From: Sipunculus nudus
Lineage: Eukaryota > Annelida > Sipuncula > Golfingiida > Sipunculidae
Direction of reading: 5' to 3'
Assembly (NCBI GenBank): GCA_026874595.1
Contig: CM049320.1
Location: 11,929,964-11,993,963 of the forward strand
DNA: 64,000 nt
Both the position numbers and the translations under genes were made by a program. Below are positions 11,807 to 23,984 of this stretch, one piece after another. Below the pieces are notes generated by a model. The model saw only the letters and a list, made by a program, of their open reading frames with translations. It made no database searches and was not told the origin of the DNA. The first letter of the stretch is position 1; every line of letters starts with the position of its first letter.

Positions 11807-12427
11807 AACAGACAAACGCGCGCGCATGAAGCGCGCGTCAAGCGTCTCGCGTGCGCCACGCGACAAATTCAAAACACACTAACGCGGCTACAACGCGCAC
11901 GACACGCGTCAGATTGGAAGGTATTAACCAAGCATTTATTATATTTTTTTGTTTTGTTTGTCTTTGTAAAAATAGTTATTTCGAAAATCAGCGTTGGATT
12001 ACTTGTATACAAATATATATCTTTTGTGACATGTTCTATAAAGATGACAGAACTCAATCACTATTCTGAACGATATTTGTATATTTGTGTTGCTTTGTTT
12101 CATGTTTTCTATCCAGATACAAATCAATAATTATAGTGCAGTGAATTATAACAAACGTTTCACGCGCAGTTTTATATAGAATTTGATTGCTGGGGTGGAA
12201 AACCTCTATTTAGTTATATGTCATTATCAGGAATCCCCACGCGGCTAGCGCGCGTCACGCGTCAAAAATCGCTCCAGGAGCGATAGCTGACGCTTGACGC
12301 TTGACGCGCGCGTATCGCGCGCGTTAGTCTGTTATATCATTGATAAATAGAGTGGAGCAATTTTTCCAGATTTGGCGCTTGACGCGTGACGCTTGACGCA
12401 CGCGTGACGCGCGCGTTAGTGTGTTTT
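11807..12427. mobile_element. two interleaved CpG-rich TIR elements
   Basis: Two TIR pairs interlock. Pair A: AAAACACACTAACGCG at 11871-11886 and its exact reverse complement at 12412-12427 (16/16). Pair B: AACAGACAAACGCGCGCG at 11807-11824 and its reverse complement at 12316-12333 (17/18). The interior near both ends is packed with GACGCG, GCGCGC and GACGCTTGACGC phrases, while the middle (11920-12210) is ordinary AT-rich DNA. No transposase frame is present. This is a non-autonomous DNA transposon family; the superfamily cannot be assigned without a target duplication. Confidence 0.72.
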
Positions 12428-12432
12428 TAGCT

Positions 12433-13264
12433 TTAGAAAACGGGTAGTTGACAAGCGACTACGTTTATCCCCCAATACGCTGAGTGTTACGGGTAGGCTA
12501 AAGTGAGGCATGGATTGAGTGGTAAGGGAGGGAAAAGTGAGATGTGTTGCATATTAGCATGGATGTCTAGCTGCCACTTAAACATGGCTGTAGGTGGTGC
12601 CACTTAATTGTCATTTGAACGAGAAAGCTATCCAAGATGTATACTTTTGCAACCTTTTAGGTGGATAAGTCAAACCACTGCTATAAAACATGAGTGATTT
12701 ATGGATTTAGAGCCTCGTAAGAACTATACTCATGCAAAATTTTAGGCCGATTACTCATACCAGTGCTAACTTGAAGATATTAGCAAGGATGTCCACAGTG
12801 TAAACGTGTTTAAAAGTGGCGCCACCAACCAACTCAACATAGCTCTATCCTAGATGTAAACATATGCAAAATTTCAGACAGATAAGTCAAACCACTGCCA
12901 AGACATAAGTGATTTTACCCTTGACATACAAACAGATGGCATCATAAAAAATAGTTGCAGGTGGCGCCACCAGTTTTGTGTATGATATAAAGCTATCCCA
13001 GAGCTACACTCATGCAAATTTTTAGCCCGATTGTTCGAACGATCCTAAGATATGTGGGTTTATGTGTGAAAACATACACGCATATGGATGCTCTGCAAAA
13101 AGGAAAGGTCATAGGTCAATTCAAAATCACATGTGACCCGATCATAATTCCGAGTATCAAAAAATTCCGTCCAGTGGTTACGGAGGATTCTCCTTATAGG
13201 CCTACCTTTGCGGCGGCACCGTCCGGCTGAAAACATAGTATCCGCAAAACCCTGTTTTGGCGGA
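12433..13264 (-). mobile_element. non-autonomous Helitron-like element, copy 2
   Basis: Read on the minus strand it begins TCCGCCAAAACAGG after an A and ends in the hairpin GTAGTCG/CTTGT/CAACTAC followed by CCGTTTTCTAA. It has the same internal units as copy 1, with GGTGGCGCCACC at 12960 and a one-mismatch version at 12815. Its 3' end abuts the CpG-rich TIR element (12427), so one inserted beside the other. Confidence 0.72.
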
Positions 13265-13745
13265 TTCAATTATTGAAGAACAAAACCAGAAATACTCTAT
13301 ATATTGAGTACAGCCTTGATGTGAATGATCAATGAATTATAATTATTCAGGCCTGTTAATTTAATTCAAGGGCATGATTTTTTTTCAGTACAGAGTAAAC
13401 CATTCAATTATAGAGTTGCACACATCCTGAATCACTGCAACACGATTCCAATGTACAGCTGCAGAAAATGATATGAGTCAGCATCACGTGATAACATCAA
13501 AGTTGAAAAATGAACAAACTGAAAGACTATGTTTTGTAATAACTTCTGCCTCCTTAGTATCCCCAGATTTGGTCAAAAATGTATCATTATCATTGAGTTT
13601 AGTTATAGCTTTCTTATCATATTTTCTATAAATAAACTAGGTTTATAGGCTTAATGCGAACCTGTGCAAAGTTTGGGAGCATGAATGGAGGTATTTTTTT
13701 TAAATTTAATATTGATCCTCTTATGTCCTGCACATCTACCTTAGT
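13265..13745. other. no feature recognised
   Basis: AT-rich DNA between two repeats; nothing seen. Confidence 0.5.
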
Positions 13746-13749
13746 CATT

Positions 13750-14096
13750 ATATGATTTCATCCAAATTGACGTTTCGGACCTGCACGTTTCGGACTAGGA
13801 CATTTTAAAACTAGGATGTATCAGTCAGGTATTTCGGATATGTTCTTTTTGCCAGGGAGGATTATTTGGACAGAGGAACGGATAATTTGGCGGCATGGTT
13901 TCAGAGAAGAACATTTTAAAATCTTTCCTAGCCTTTTCCCTATAAAATCTAAGAAAATGCAGTTAGATGACTAATTTCTTTGCAAAAAAAAAAGTTGGTG
14001 ATGCCAGCTACTGCAGTTTGGGAAATATCTAGCAGGCACGACGGACGACGCCGCACCATCGCATAAGCTCACAGATTCGCTAAAAATGCAAACCAA
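13750..14096 (+). repeat. dispersed repeat, copy A (ends CATCGCATAAGCTCAC)
   Basis: The segment from about 13888 (GGCGGCATGGTTTCAGAGAAG) to 14090 (CGCACCATCGCATAAGCTCA then GATTCGCTAAAAAT) is repeated with divergence at 14735-14992. Shared phrases include AAATCTAAGAAAATGCAGTTAGA and GGTGATGC(C/T)AGCT. The left part carries the doubled phrase ACGTTTCGGAC. Likely the end of a dispersed non-autonomous element. Confidence 0.6.
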
Positions 14097-14129
14097 GTTT
14101 TTTTTTTTCAAACCATTGAAAGATATGTG

Positions 14130-14260
14130 TACTAGTTCTAATCTGAGCATTCTGCGTCTAGACCATGTGACGTCGTCTAGACGTCAAGACGATGTGTCTA
14201 GACAGCAGACAGAGCCAGGTCAGTTGCCATGGTGATGTCTGGACCTCATCTGGTCGAACT
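14130..14260. repeat. GTCTAGAC palindrome cluster
   Basis: Three (G/T)GTCTAGAC-type 8-bp palindromes occur within 60 bp, with a larger near-palindrome GACGTCGTCTAGACGTC around 14170-14187. The flanks are AT-rich. Confidence 0.6.
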
Positions 14261-14639
14261 AAGTGACCTCTTGACTTGGCATGTTGAAACTTGGCATGTT
14301 GTCAAATCTGTTTTCAAACACTGAAAGCCTTTTTCAATTGGCTAAACTGCTTTTTTAAAGCTGCATTTACCCAATTCATTCTTATAAAACTGACAGAACC
14401 CTACCATAGAATAGTTCTTGTAAAATTTAAACCAATCAGCGCAACAGTTTCATCATAAAAACATTGTAAAAACTAGAAGAGACTAAAATAACATTTTTGC
14501 TCTTAAAAACAGATCAATGTAGGTGGCGCCACCAATACCTCAATTTCAGATATGACCTATGAGACAAACATTGGCATAAAATTTCGTGATGATAGCTTCA
14601 GATTATTTTAGTGTGCTTTTTTTGACAGATTACTAAGTT

Positions 14640-14992
14640 CAACTTCCTGTAACTCGGCCAAATATCACCGAACTTGAACCATTCGAAAACTTGAGAGAGA
14701 TTGTTCCAGTGATTATTTCTGTGAAATAATGGACAATTTGGCTGGACAGTTTCGGAGAAGAAGATTTTTAAAATTTTTTTTTAGCTTTTTTCCTTTAAAA
14801 TCTAAGAAAATGCAGTTAGAAAAAAATAAACAAAATCCGATAGAGTTTTTCAGATGACGCATAATTTGTAAAAAAAAAAACAATTGGTGATGCTAGCTCC
14901 TCCCGTTTTTGAGATAGCTATGGATAACGTACAGACGACGCACGAAGGACAACGCCGCACCATCGCATAAGCTCACAGGTTCGCTAAAAATA
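14640..14992 (+). repeat. dispersed repeat, copy B
   Basis: Second copy of the repeat at 13888-14096, ending with the same CGCACCATCGCATAAGCTCA then GGTTCGCTAAAAAT. Roughly 20 percent diverged by eye and longer by an A-rich insertion. Confidence 0.6.
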
Positions 14993-15239
14993 TATCTAGA
15001 TGTTTTTTCCCCAGCTGAGAACTATCTTGTGTTACATCTGAACATTCCTGTTTTTTTTTTTACTTTGTTTCTATACGGTAATTATTTTCTCAATTTCTAA
15101 TTTTTTTAACTCTCTCTTTTTCTTTTTCTTTTTTTTTTTTTTTTTTGCCCTCCTGTCATCAAGAGTGCCGGTATATTTTTCATCTAACGGTATTCGTTTG
15201 ACAAAAAATTCTTAGTGTTATAACAAATCCTTTCCGTTT

Positions 15240-15912
15240 ATTAACTTTAAACTTGTCTGGTCTACGAGAAAACTCCAAGATGGACAAACATGCCAAATTT
15301 CAGAGCAATACATTGAACCGCTCGTTAGATATGAGAATTTTTCACCTAAAGCAAACGTACGGATGGATTAAACACAAAAACAATTGCAGATGGCACCAAC
15401 AGTCTTAAGTATGAAATGGAGTATCCAAGATCTATGGACATGAACAATTTCAGGCCACCAATATGGCGCCACAAGTCTTGAATATGAGATGGAGGTATCC
15501 TAGATAAGCACAGTTTAAGCCCAATAAATTAAATCGATCACTACGACGAACAGATGAAAAACGCATGGATGGACGGCACGTAAATCCTTGCAGTTGGCGC
15601 CACCAGTCTCGAGTATAAGATGGAGAGATCTAAGATCTGTGGATAAGCAATATTCAAGCTCAATACATTGAATTACTCCCGATATATGGGCTTTTATTAG
15701 AAAGACACCCAGAATCAAACCGCACAAAAAGGATGGTAGGTGGCGCCACCACTCTTTTTAATGCACAACTACATAGGTCAACGAATAACTATGCCAGGTT
15801 TCAGAAAGATTGGACTAAGGGTCTGAGAGAAGTTCTTTGGAAATGAACGCGGGGGTGGAACCCGTGTGAAAACATAGTATCCGCAAAACTCTGTTTTTGT
15901 GGATACAATGAA
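15240..15912 (-). mobile_element. relative of the Helitron-like family (5' end and units)
   Basis: The right end, read on the minus strand, is a version of the Helitron-like 5' terminus (TCCACAAAAACAGAGTTTTG then CGGATACTATGTTTTCA). The interior differs from copies 1-3: units of about 140 bp contain AAGATCTATGGA-like phrases and the palindrome core at 15464, 15593 and 15739. A 3' terminus was not located. Possibly a subfamily that shares only the 5' end. Confidence 0.55.
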
Positions 15913-16376
15913 CAAGTAATTGCACTAATCAAATGACGCGAGTACACTTGTTTTTCGCGGACATCTGGTGCCATATTGTGATCATATGTTTAGCATTGCC
16001 GGGAAGGCATCGTGAATCTTACCAGTCAAAACCATATAGGCCTGTGCCGTTTCTGGTACATTGATTTCTTGTTCAGGCGGCGTGTGGACAGGGTATTGTA
16101 TGCATTCTGTTCGTTTAATTTGATTGGCAATTGTGATTTCGGCACCAACACTGACAGACTTGTTCATATTTCATGAAATAGACACAAGAGAGGGTCGCGG
16201 AATCAAGGTCTCTGAAAGAGTAGCCATGGATTTGGTTGTATGAAGATGCTAATGCTTCCAGTATGACATACAAACGGAGCATGACAGTCACGGACAGCAC
16301 AGGAGAATGGGAAATTTCAGCTAGAATGCCAAGGTTTAACGGAACGGTCAAGATTTTATTCAGTTTTAATAAAAAC
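15913..16376. other. no feature recognised
   Basis: Slightly higher GC than the surroundings (AGGCGGCGTGTGGACAGG, CACGGACAGCACAGG). Short open frames on the minus strand show no family likeness. Confidence 0.4.
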
Positions 16377-19264
16377 AAGTGACCCATGGGTCATGACGCT
16401 CAGCTGACTGGGAAGAGATTCGCAAAAGGAAATTTTATCATCTGAATGGTAGTATATACCCATTCAACTGAAGCATCAAACAGATTAACCAACAGGCCAA
16501 AATTGTGTCTGTATTTATATATCTCAAAAATAGAGAAAAAATGTGTAAATAATATACAAGTGGCTCCACAAGTCTGCAGAAACTAATAAAAAGACTTAAT
16601 GGTCAATATGCATGCAAAGAATCATGGTGATCTCTGCATTAGTTGTTACAACTTGTGCCATGTAAACAGATGACAGCATCCTTAAAGGTCTCAAAAATAG
16701 AGAAAAAAATCGAAAAATTGAATAAAATATAGGTGGAACCACCAGTCTGCAGAAACTGATGAAACACTCCATAAACATTATCCATCCAAAGAATCATGGT
16801 GATCTCTGCATACTTCAGCTTTTGTATCAAATTGTTCATTATTCTGAGGGATACTTCGGAGTCCTATAGCTTAAAGGATATGGGTAACAGAGACCTAATT
16901 TCATTTTCCATGGAGACTTTTCATGGATCTCCCTGTGTGTCAAGAATGAAGATTCTAGATCCAGTTGTTATGATTTGTACCCTGTTGACAGATAATCACA
17001 TCTTTAAAGGTCTCAAAAATAGAGAAAAAAAATTGAAAAAATAGAGGTGGCACACCCAGTCTGCAGAAACTGATGGAACACCTCATGATCAATATGTATG
17101 CCAAAAATCATGACCATCAGTGTTGAAGTTATTGAGATACTGCAGTTTTTGTATCAAATTTTTCATAATTCTTAGGGATACTTCGGAGTCCTATAGCTTA
17201 AAGGATATGGGTAACAGAGACCTAATTTCATTTTCCATGGAGACTTTTCATGGATCTCCCTGTGTGTCAAGAATGAAGATTCTAGATCCAGTCTATACAA
17301 TTTGTGCCCTGTTAACAGATGTTCATATCTTTTAAGGTCGCAAAAGTAGAGAAAAAAATTCGTAAAAAAAAAAACGAACAAATATACGTGGTGCCATCAG
17401 TCTGCAGAAACTGATGAAACATTCCATGATCAATATCCATGCAAACAATTATGGTGATCTCTGCATTAGTTGTTCAGCTTTTGTATCAAATTTTCCATTA
17501 TTCTGAGCTGTACTTTGGAGTGCCATAGCTCAAAGGATATGGGTAACAGAGACCTAATTTCAGGTTTCCATGGAGACTTTTCATGGGTCTCCCCGTGTGT
17601 CAAGAATGAAGATTCTAGGTTCAGTCGTTAAGATTTGTACCCGGTTGACAGATAACTACATCCTTAAAGTTCTCATTAATAAAGAAAAAAAATTATAAAA
17701 ATTTGAAAAAATAAAGGTGGCGCCACCAGACTGCAGGAACTGATGGAACACCTCTTGATCAATATGTATGCCAAAAATCATGACCATCAGTGTTGTAGTT
17801 ATTGAGATGTTGCAGTTTTTTTTTATCAAATTTTCCATTATTCTGGGGGGTAATTGGGAGCCCCACAGCTCAAAGGATATGGGTAACAGAGACCTAATTT
17901 CAGGTTTCCATGGAGACTTTTCATGGGTCTCCCTGTGTGTCAAGAATGAAGATTCTAGGACCAGTATTTACGATTTGTGCCCTGTTAACAGATGTTTACA
18001 TTTTTAAAGGTCTAAAAATAGAGAAAACAATTCGTAAAATATCGAAAAATATAGGTGGCGCCACCAGTCTGCAGAAACTGATGAAACATCTAATGATCAA
18101 TATGTATGCCAAAAAATATGACCATCAGTGATGTAGTTAATGAGATTTTGAAGTTTTTTTTAATGAAATTTTTGACAATTCTGGGGGGTACTTTGGGGCC
18201 CCATAGCTCAAAGGATTTGGGTAACGGAGACCTAATTTCTGGTTTCCATGGAGACTTTTCATGGGTCTCCCCGTGTGTCAAGAATGAAGATTCTAGGTTC
18301 AGTCGTTAAGATTTGTACCCTGTTGACAGATAACTACATCCTTAAAGGTCTCATAAATAGAGAAAAAATTTTAACAATTTTAAAAAATAAAGGTGGCGCC
18401 ACCAGACTGCAGGAACTGATGGAACACCTCTTGATCAATATGTATGCCAAAAATCATGACCATCAGTGTTGTAGTTATTGAGATGTTGCAGTTTTTTTTA
18501 TCAAATTTTCCATTATTCTGGGGGGTAATTGGGAGCCCCACAGCTCAAAGGATATGGGTAACAGAGACCTAATTTCAGGATTCCATGGAGACTTTTCATG
18601 GGTCTCCCTGTGTGTCAAGAATGAAGGTTCTAGGTCCAGTATTTACGATTTGTGCCCTGTTAACAGCTGTTCACATTTTTAAAGGTCTAAAAATAGAGAA
18701 AACAATTCGTAAAATATCGAAAAATATAGGTGGCGCCACCAGTCTGCAGACCCTGATGAAACATCTAATGATCAATATGTATGCCAAAAATTATGACCAT
18801 CAGTGATGTAGTTAATGAGATTTTGAAGTTTTTTATGAAATTTTTGACAATTCTGGGGGGTACTTTGGGGCCCCATAGCTCAAAGGATTTGGGTAATGGA
18901 GACCAAATTTCTGTTTTCCAAGGAGACTTTTCATAGGTCTCTCACTGTGTCAACAAATGAAGATTCTAGGTCCAGTCTGTACGAATTTGTGCCCTGTTAA
19001 CAGATGTTCACATTTTTAAAGGTCTCAAAAATAGAGAAAAAATTCGTAAAAAATCGAAAAATACAGGTGGCGCCACCAGTCTGCAGGTACTGATGGAACA
19101 TCTCATGATCAATATGTATGCCAAAAATCATGACCATCAGTGATGTAGTTAACGAGATATTGAAGTTTTTGTATGAAAATTTTGACTATTCTGGGGGGGT
19201 ACTTTGGGGCCCAATAGCTCGAAGGATATGGGTAACAGAGACCTAATTTCTGGTTTCCAAGGAG
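16377..19264 (+). repeat. tandem array of a ~338-bp unit inside a mobile-element end
   Basis: The left edge is AAGTGACCCATGGGTCATGA, containing the 14-bp palindrome TGACCCATGGGTCA, followed by GCTCAGCTGACTG. Then come a short unit and eight full units. The unit anchor (A)GGTGGCGCCACCAG(T/A)CTGCAG lies at 16732, 17046, 17387, 17716, 18054, 18392, 18729 and 19066; the last five are exact and spaced 338, 338, 337 and 337 bp. Each unit carries ACAGAGACCTAATTTC, TTTTCATGGGTCTCCC and TTTGTGCCCTGTTAACAGAT. The right edge breaks at about 19264 in the middle of a unit. The small open frames in each unit recur only because the unit recurs. Confidence 0.9.
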
Positions 19265-19389
19265 ATTTTTCATCGACCCTTTCCGTAAAAGATGTGAACG
19301 GGGTGGTGTGTTCGTCTTTATTTGGGTGCCCTGCCTTTCCATACATGTGGATTTTCACCTCAGCGGGACTTTGTGGACTTTTTAACTTG

Positions 19390-19940
19390 GCCGTTTCCAT
19401 TCATCCGTATTCATAGTCCGTATGCGTAGTCCGTGTGCGTATTCCGTATCCGCACGCTGCCGGGAGCGATCTGTGTGCACTACGCATACCAATCATCCTG
19501 TCGATTTCAGGTTTAGCATACAGTTTTCAGATTCAGGCCGTGCTGTATGCAGTCTCTATTTCCAACCGGTATGAATGTCATTTCTGGCATCAGTTTTCAG
19601 GAAACCAAACATATTGGCATTTGGCCGAGTTTTGTTTTCCTTTCCTTATCACAGACATGTTTTTTAGATGATTGAAGCGTAAACATAACTGTCCCTTATA
19701 AAATATTACTAATAATTATGATTGTTTAAAAATGTTATTTTAATTTTGTTTAAACTTTTGATGTTAATATATACAAATGTACATTACATATATAATGAAA
19801 TGGCTTGCAAAAAAAGAAAAACTTCCGCTATCGAGCACCTATCAATACGGAGTACAGACTACGCATATACATACTTATGGAAAACGAACTTTGCGGATAC
19901 GGACTACGGATACGGACTACGCACTTATGGAAAACCACCT
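19390..19940. mobile_element. foldback element with CGGATACGGACTACG motifs
   Basis: The left arm (19393-19465) has TTTCCAT, then ATAGTCCGTATGCGTAGTCC and GTATTCCGTATCCGC. The right arm (19850-19937) is the inverse: GCGGATACGGACTACGGATA, CGGACTACGCA, then CTTATGGAAAACC. The arms are made of repeated copies of one motif in opposite orientation around an AT-rich centre. Non-autonomous; no transposase. Confidence 0.65.
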
Positions 19941-20119
19941 CGTCTGGAGAAACGCATGCACTAATAATCATAATTTCTCAAATTTTGGTGTAATGTGTTT
20001 GTATAAGAAAATATTCCGTTTAAACATTTATACTAACTGATGAGGCAGATCGAAGCGGATTTAAATCGGATCTCACCAGCCAGGCTTAAATGGTGGCTAT
20101 TTCCTGTCAAACTCTTAAC

Positions 20120-20380
20120 TAGAGATGGTCCCGGGCCGTATCTCATTGAAGTGGTCGTATATTTTTTTATGCAGTCTAATAATCTCTACAAGCTCCCTTT
20201 TTTCAAAGAGAAGAACACGTGCCTGCTACAGATATATACGTGTAGCATCCGCATTCGGGCCCCCGCAGAAATCCATCACTGCTGGAACCGCATGCGGGGG
20301 CCCGTACTTATGGAACAATGATATCACATTTGTTGGATTTCAATCGTGCGGAACCCGCGCGGGGGCCCCATGAATGGAAA
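20120..20380. repeat. GC-rich palindromes (GGGGGCCC/GGGCCCCC)
   Basis: In AT-rich DNA, inverted GC-rich blocks appear: TCCCGGGCCGTAT near 20129, ATTCGGGCCCCCGCAG near 20252, ATGCGGGGGCCCGTACTT near 20290 and GCGCGGGGGCCCC near 20355. CTTATGGAA next to one block also occurs in the element at 19390-19940. Probably another foldback element or a relative. Confidence 0.5.
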
Positions 20381-20399
20381 GGCTCCCTTAAATTAAGGA

Positions 20400-23280
20400 G
20401 AATGCCACGAGTTGTCTCCTTTAAACGAGTGAGGTCAGCTACATTGCCTGAACAAGCTTGCAGGGTTGTGACCAATTCCTAGGGACACACAGGGATGTAT
20501 CTGGCAAACTCGCATTCATACAAGTTATCATTGGTAACTGGGTTTAGAATTTTACGCGTAATACATTTTCAAACGAAAACTTACATCAGGCATTCATAAC
20601 AGGAGAAAATTATTACTTGTTACATATAGTCTGAATTAAATTTGTCAAATTTTACAAACTTTTAGCAGTGCATTATACTTATTGGTCGATTCCCGAGTTA
20701 TGGCTTGCCGTGCTACCATGGGACGGTATGTCCATGCACATTCAGAGCAACAAATCAAATTACTATTGATGCTACTCAAAACTCAATGCAATAACATTAA
20801 TTTATTCAGCTTAACTGCAAATATACTAAGACAAATCGCACCGCCCATTCACAGTTCTCGATACTATTTCGGCGGCTGCTTTTGACCATGCCATTACAAC
20901 TGGCTGAACATCACGGATATGACCAAAACAACAATTTGATATTGTATAATTTTAATTACATCCAGTGTATTCAGAACACGTTCACTTGAATATGAAAACA
21001 ACTGACAAACTGTTTACGACATGTAGAGTTTTAACATACTTACAACCAGTGATCTGTACAAACCGAGAACATAGCTCAGTTATTCAAGATGGTGTTATAG
21101 TGGCATCACGCCGCAATCCTTATTATTTACATTATAATCATTATAACATTGAGTTTAGTGCGATGACACGTTAGATTTTAATTTCTTTTTTCCCGTACAT
21201 TTGACCATTTTAATGTAATAAAAGAGAAACGGAAAATGAAATACAAAACCTACACATTCTCAAAAAGGGCAAAAAAAAAAACGACAAAGTATTTGGTGCA
21301 CAATAACGTTCTACAGCAAAGAATAGGTAACATGTCATGGTTCCAATTAGTATCAAAGACTGACTTTATCTCACGGTATCATCCACTTAACTAATACAAT
21401 CCCGTATCAATTTATTATAAATATATACACCAAATGTTCACAGGGCTAATATTTAGTTTCCCTACCACAGGACAGATGGCGTAACGATACAGCAGGCACC
21501 AGGTCAACACTGTGCCCTGTCACAATTACATTTGTTGGTTTCACCATACTGAAAAGCTGACTGGCAAAATCAGCCCAGAAGTACACATTGTATAGGGAAC
21601 TGGAATGTTAGCAGGTAATTCACAGACTAGACTTCACAATGTTTCTAATGATACGCCTATGCTGTTTTAGTGGCGAAACACATTTTTCAACAATTTCACA
21701 TAACATGTACCTATTGCTGGACTGAAATGCTCTTTGAAACTGTCCTAAAACACCATGAAGTTACATGATTCTGTATCCTAGTGTATGGAAGGAACGACTA
21801 TTCTGGAACTGACACATGAAAACCTTAACAATCATACCATTATCTGATGCCATGATAATTCTGTATTAGTGTGTGGGTCAGTTGTAACAAATCATTTAGC
21901 AACAGTTGACCACGACCAAGTGAATAGAGATTTCAAAGTTATATACGTCAAAACTTTGGTGATTTATTTAAACTTTTTTTGCAGGCAATCACTTCACATT
22001 TGACCTAATAGGGTTTCAACACAGCCAATCTATTGATCACATGCATCATCTACATTAAGATATACTTTACAATATATATCAACATGCACCATTGATTGCT
22101 ATCAATGGATCAACATCCATACTCTGTATATGATACAAGAACTATGACTTCTATTTACATATCTAAGAATAAACTACGTTTATACAATAATCAATACAAT
22201 TTTTTTATTTGATTAGGCCCCACACCGATTGCAAAGTTTCAATATACAAGACTACACTGGGATCTTAACCTCTGAATATACAATCACACCTTTCATCAAA
22301 TGTTTTATCGGGGCGAGTACATTAATTTGCAACAAGACCATTTTCATCAGGCTAAGACTTCTGCCTATCAAGCTTTAAGCCTATCTTGTCTCTGGGGCAT
22401 GTGCTGGTATTACTGCGTACAAGGCCTACCACCACTGTTCATTTTTCATCACAGTTTGGTCATTGTTTATAATATCATAGAAACATTCATCTACAGTACA
22501 TTTCTTGATCTGGAGTATATTATTCGCACTTTTATTACTATCAAGCAGTTTTGGAATTCAGGATGTTTGAAGGGGTTTTGACAATATCTATACAGTTTTG
22601 ACCACTCACCCTAGTACAAACCACAGATGTCTATAAGTGCTTTAAGAAAACTTACAACAGTAATATTATTTTTATGCAGCTGCTTGAGTTTTTCATGTGA
22701 TCTTAAGTGTCTGAATTCAACAAAAAGTAAATCTTTACATTTAGTGTATCCTATTGTGCAATCTTAGCAATACCTACATCAGTGAGGATTAAATATGAAG
22801 CCAATTGCATCTGCAATTACATGACATAAGGATTTTTACTTATTAGATTTTAAAATCTTCAGAAAATACTACTAAATCCCTAGAACACTGCACCAAATGA
22901 ATAAATCAATCTTGAGCTGATATACCATGTTAAAAATACAATTACTTCAAATATCTTTAATAAAGTTTCAGTTTTCACTTTTTCAGCTTGATTTTTTTAA
23001 GACCATGAAACTCTCCAAGTTACTTAACGGTCTGTTTGTGTTTGTTAATAAATATCCATATCCAGAAATACCTTAAAAAAGACAATAGAAACAAACATAT
23101 ATACAAAAAGGGTACATAGGTATTACGTGTCTTTGACCCAAAGAAACTGTTAAACTAAAAATATGAAGAATTCTATATGAACAAACACAGTGGAGACATG
23201 AACGCTTAACATTGTGCATGAAGATACAGGCATACACTTTTGTTTATTTATTAACTTTTTACACTTTTGTCTATTTTGTA
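20400..23280. other. no feature recognised
   Basis: AT-rich sequence without recognisable exons, repeats or RNA genes. Open frames up to 93 codons have noise-like composition. Confidence 0.45.
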
Positions 23281-23346
23281 AATATATATTATATATTCCT
23301 TATTTATCTATAAGGGCTCCATAAAGAAGCTCCTTTTCAACTATAG

Positions 23347-23560
23347 ACCTAACATTGGTGAAAATAATACATATCTTGATGCGAGTACCAGTCTTGTGAA
23401 ATACAAGAGGCATACTGATACAAAGGTTCTTGTGCTAAAACATGAACCCCACGGGAATTACAAGCAAGCATACATGGTAACAAAGGATGTTGGCTTGGTT
23501 CATCAACAACTCAACAACCTCAGAACTGGTGACGACAGTACCTCAGTCCTAAGAAAGTAG
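23347..23560 (+). CDS. candidate terminal exon, unrecognised
   Basis: A plus-strand open stretch follows a splice-acceptor-like CTCCTTTTCAACTATAG and ends at TAG (23558-23560). Read in phase 2 it gives PNIGENNTYLDASTSLVKYK, RHTDTKVLVLKHEPHGNYKQ, AYMVTKDVGLVHQQLNNLRT and GDDSTSVLRK. Amino-acid use looks protein-like and GC is higher than the flanks. The frame also remains open for some distance upstream of the acceptor. No family recognised, no partner exon found, so it could be chance or a decayed gene. Confidence 0.3.
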
Positions 23561-23984
23561 GCTTCTGATGTTTCAAACCAGGAACGGCCTAAAACCAGTC
23601 ACTTTTAGAAGGTAACACAGATAATAGATTAACATGATACTCCCTCCCACAACCTCCATGCTTCAATGCATGAAACTACTCCCAACCCTCTTGCATCTGC
23701 AAACATGCACTACCAGATCCCTAACAAGCTAGGTTTCTATTTTTTCAATTGAGGAAATAAAACCAATTTATGAAATTACATCAGTCATGTAATGGCCTGT
23801 GCATCAAAGGTTCTCCATGGATGTGAAAGTTTAAACCCTGAACGTCAAATGTTTTTGTTATTGTAATACTTTAAACTGCTTCATATTGTATGGATTAACA
23901 TAAACTGAATAATCATAACAAAGTAGACAATGCTGGTAAAAACTATTGGTTGATTACTAACTGTATCATTTTGTTATTTCTGCA

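Noticed and set aside
16596-19400. Many overlapping 60-95 codon frames with METFHGSPCVSRMK or MTHRETHEKSPWK
   Set aside because: They recur because the 338-bp unit recurs, on both strands, with frameshifts between units. No sign of coding selection.
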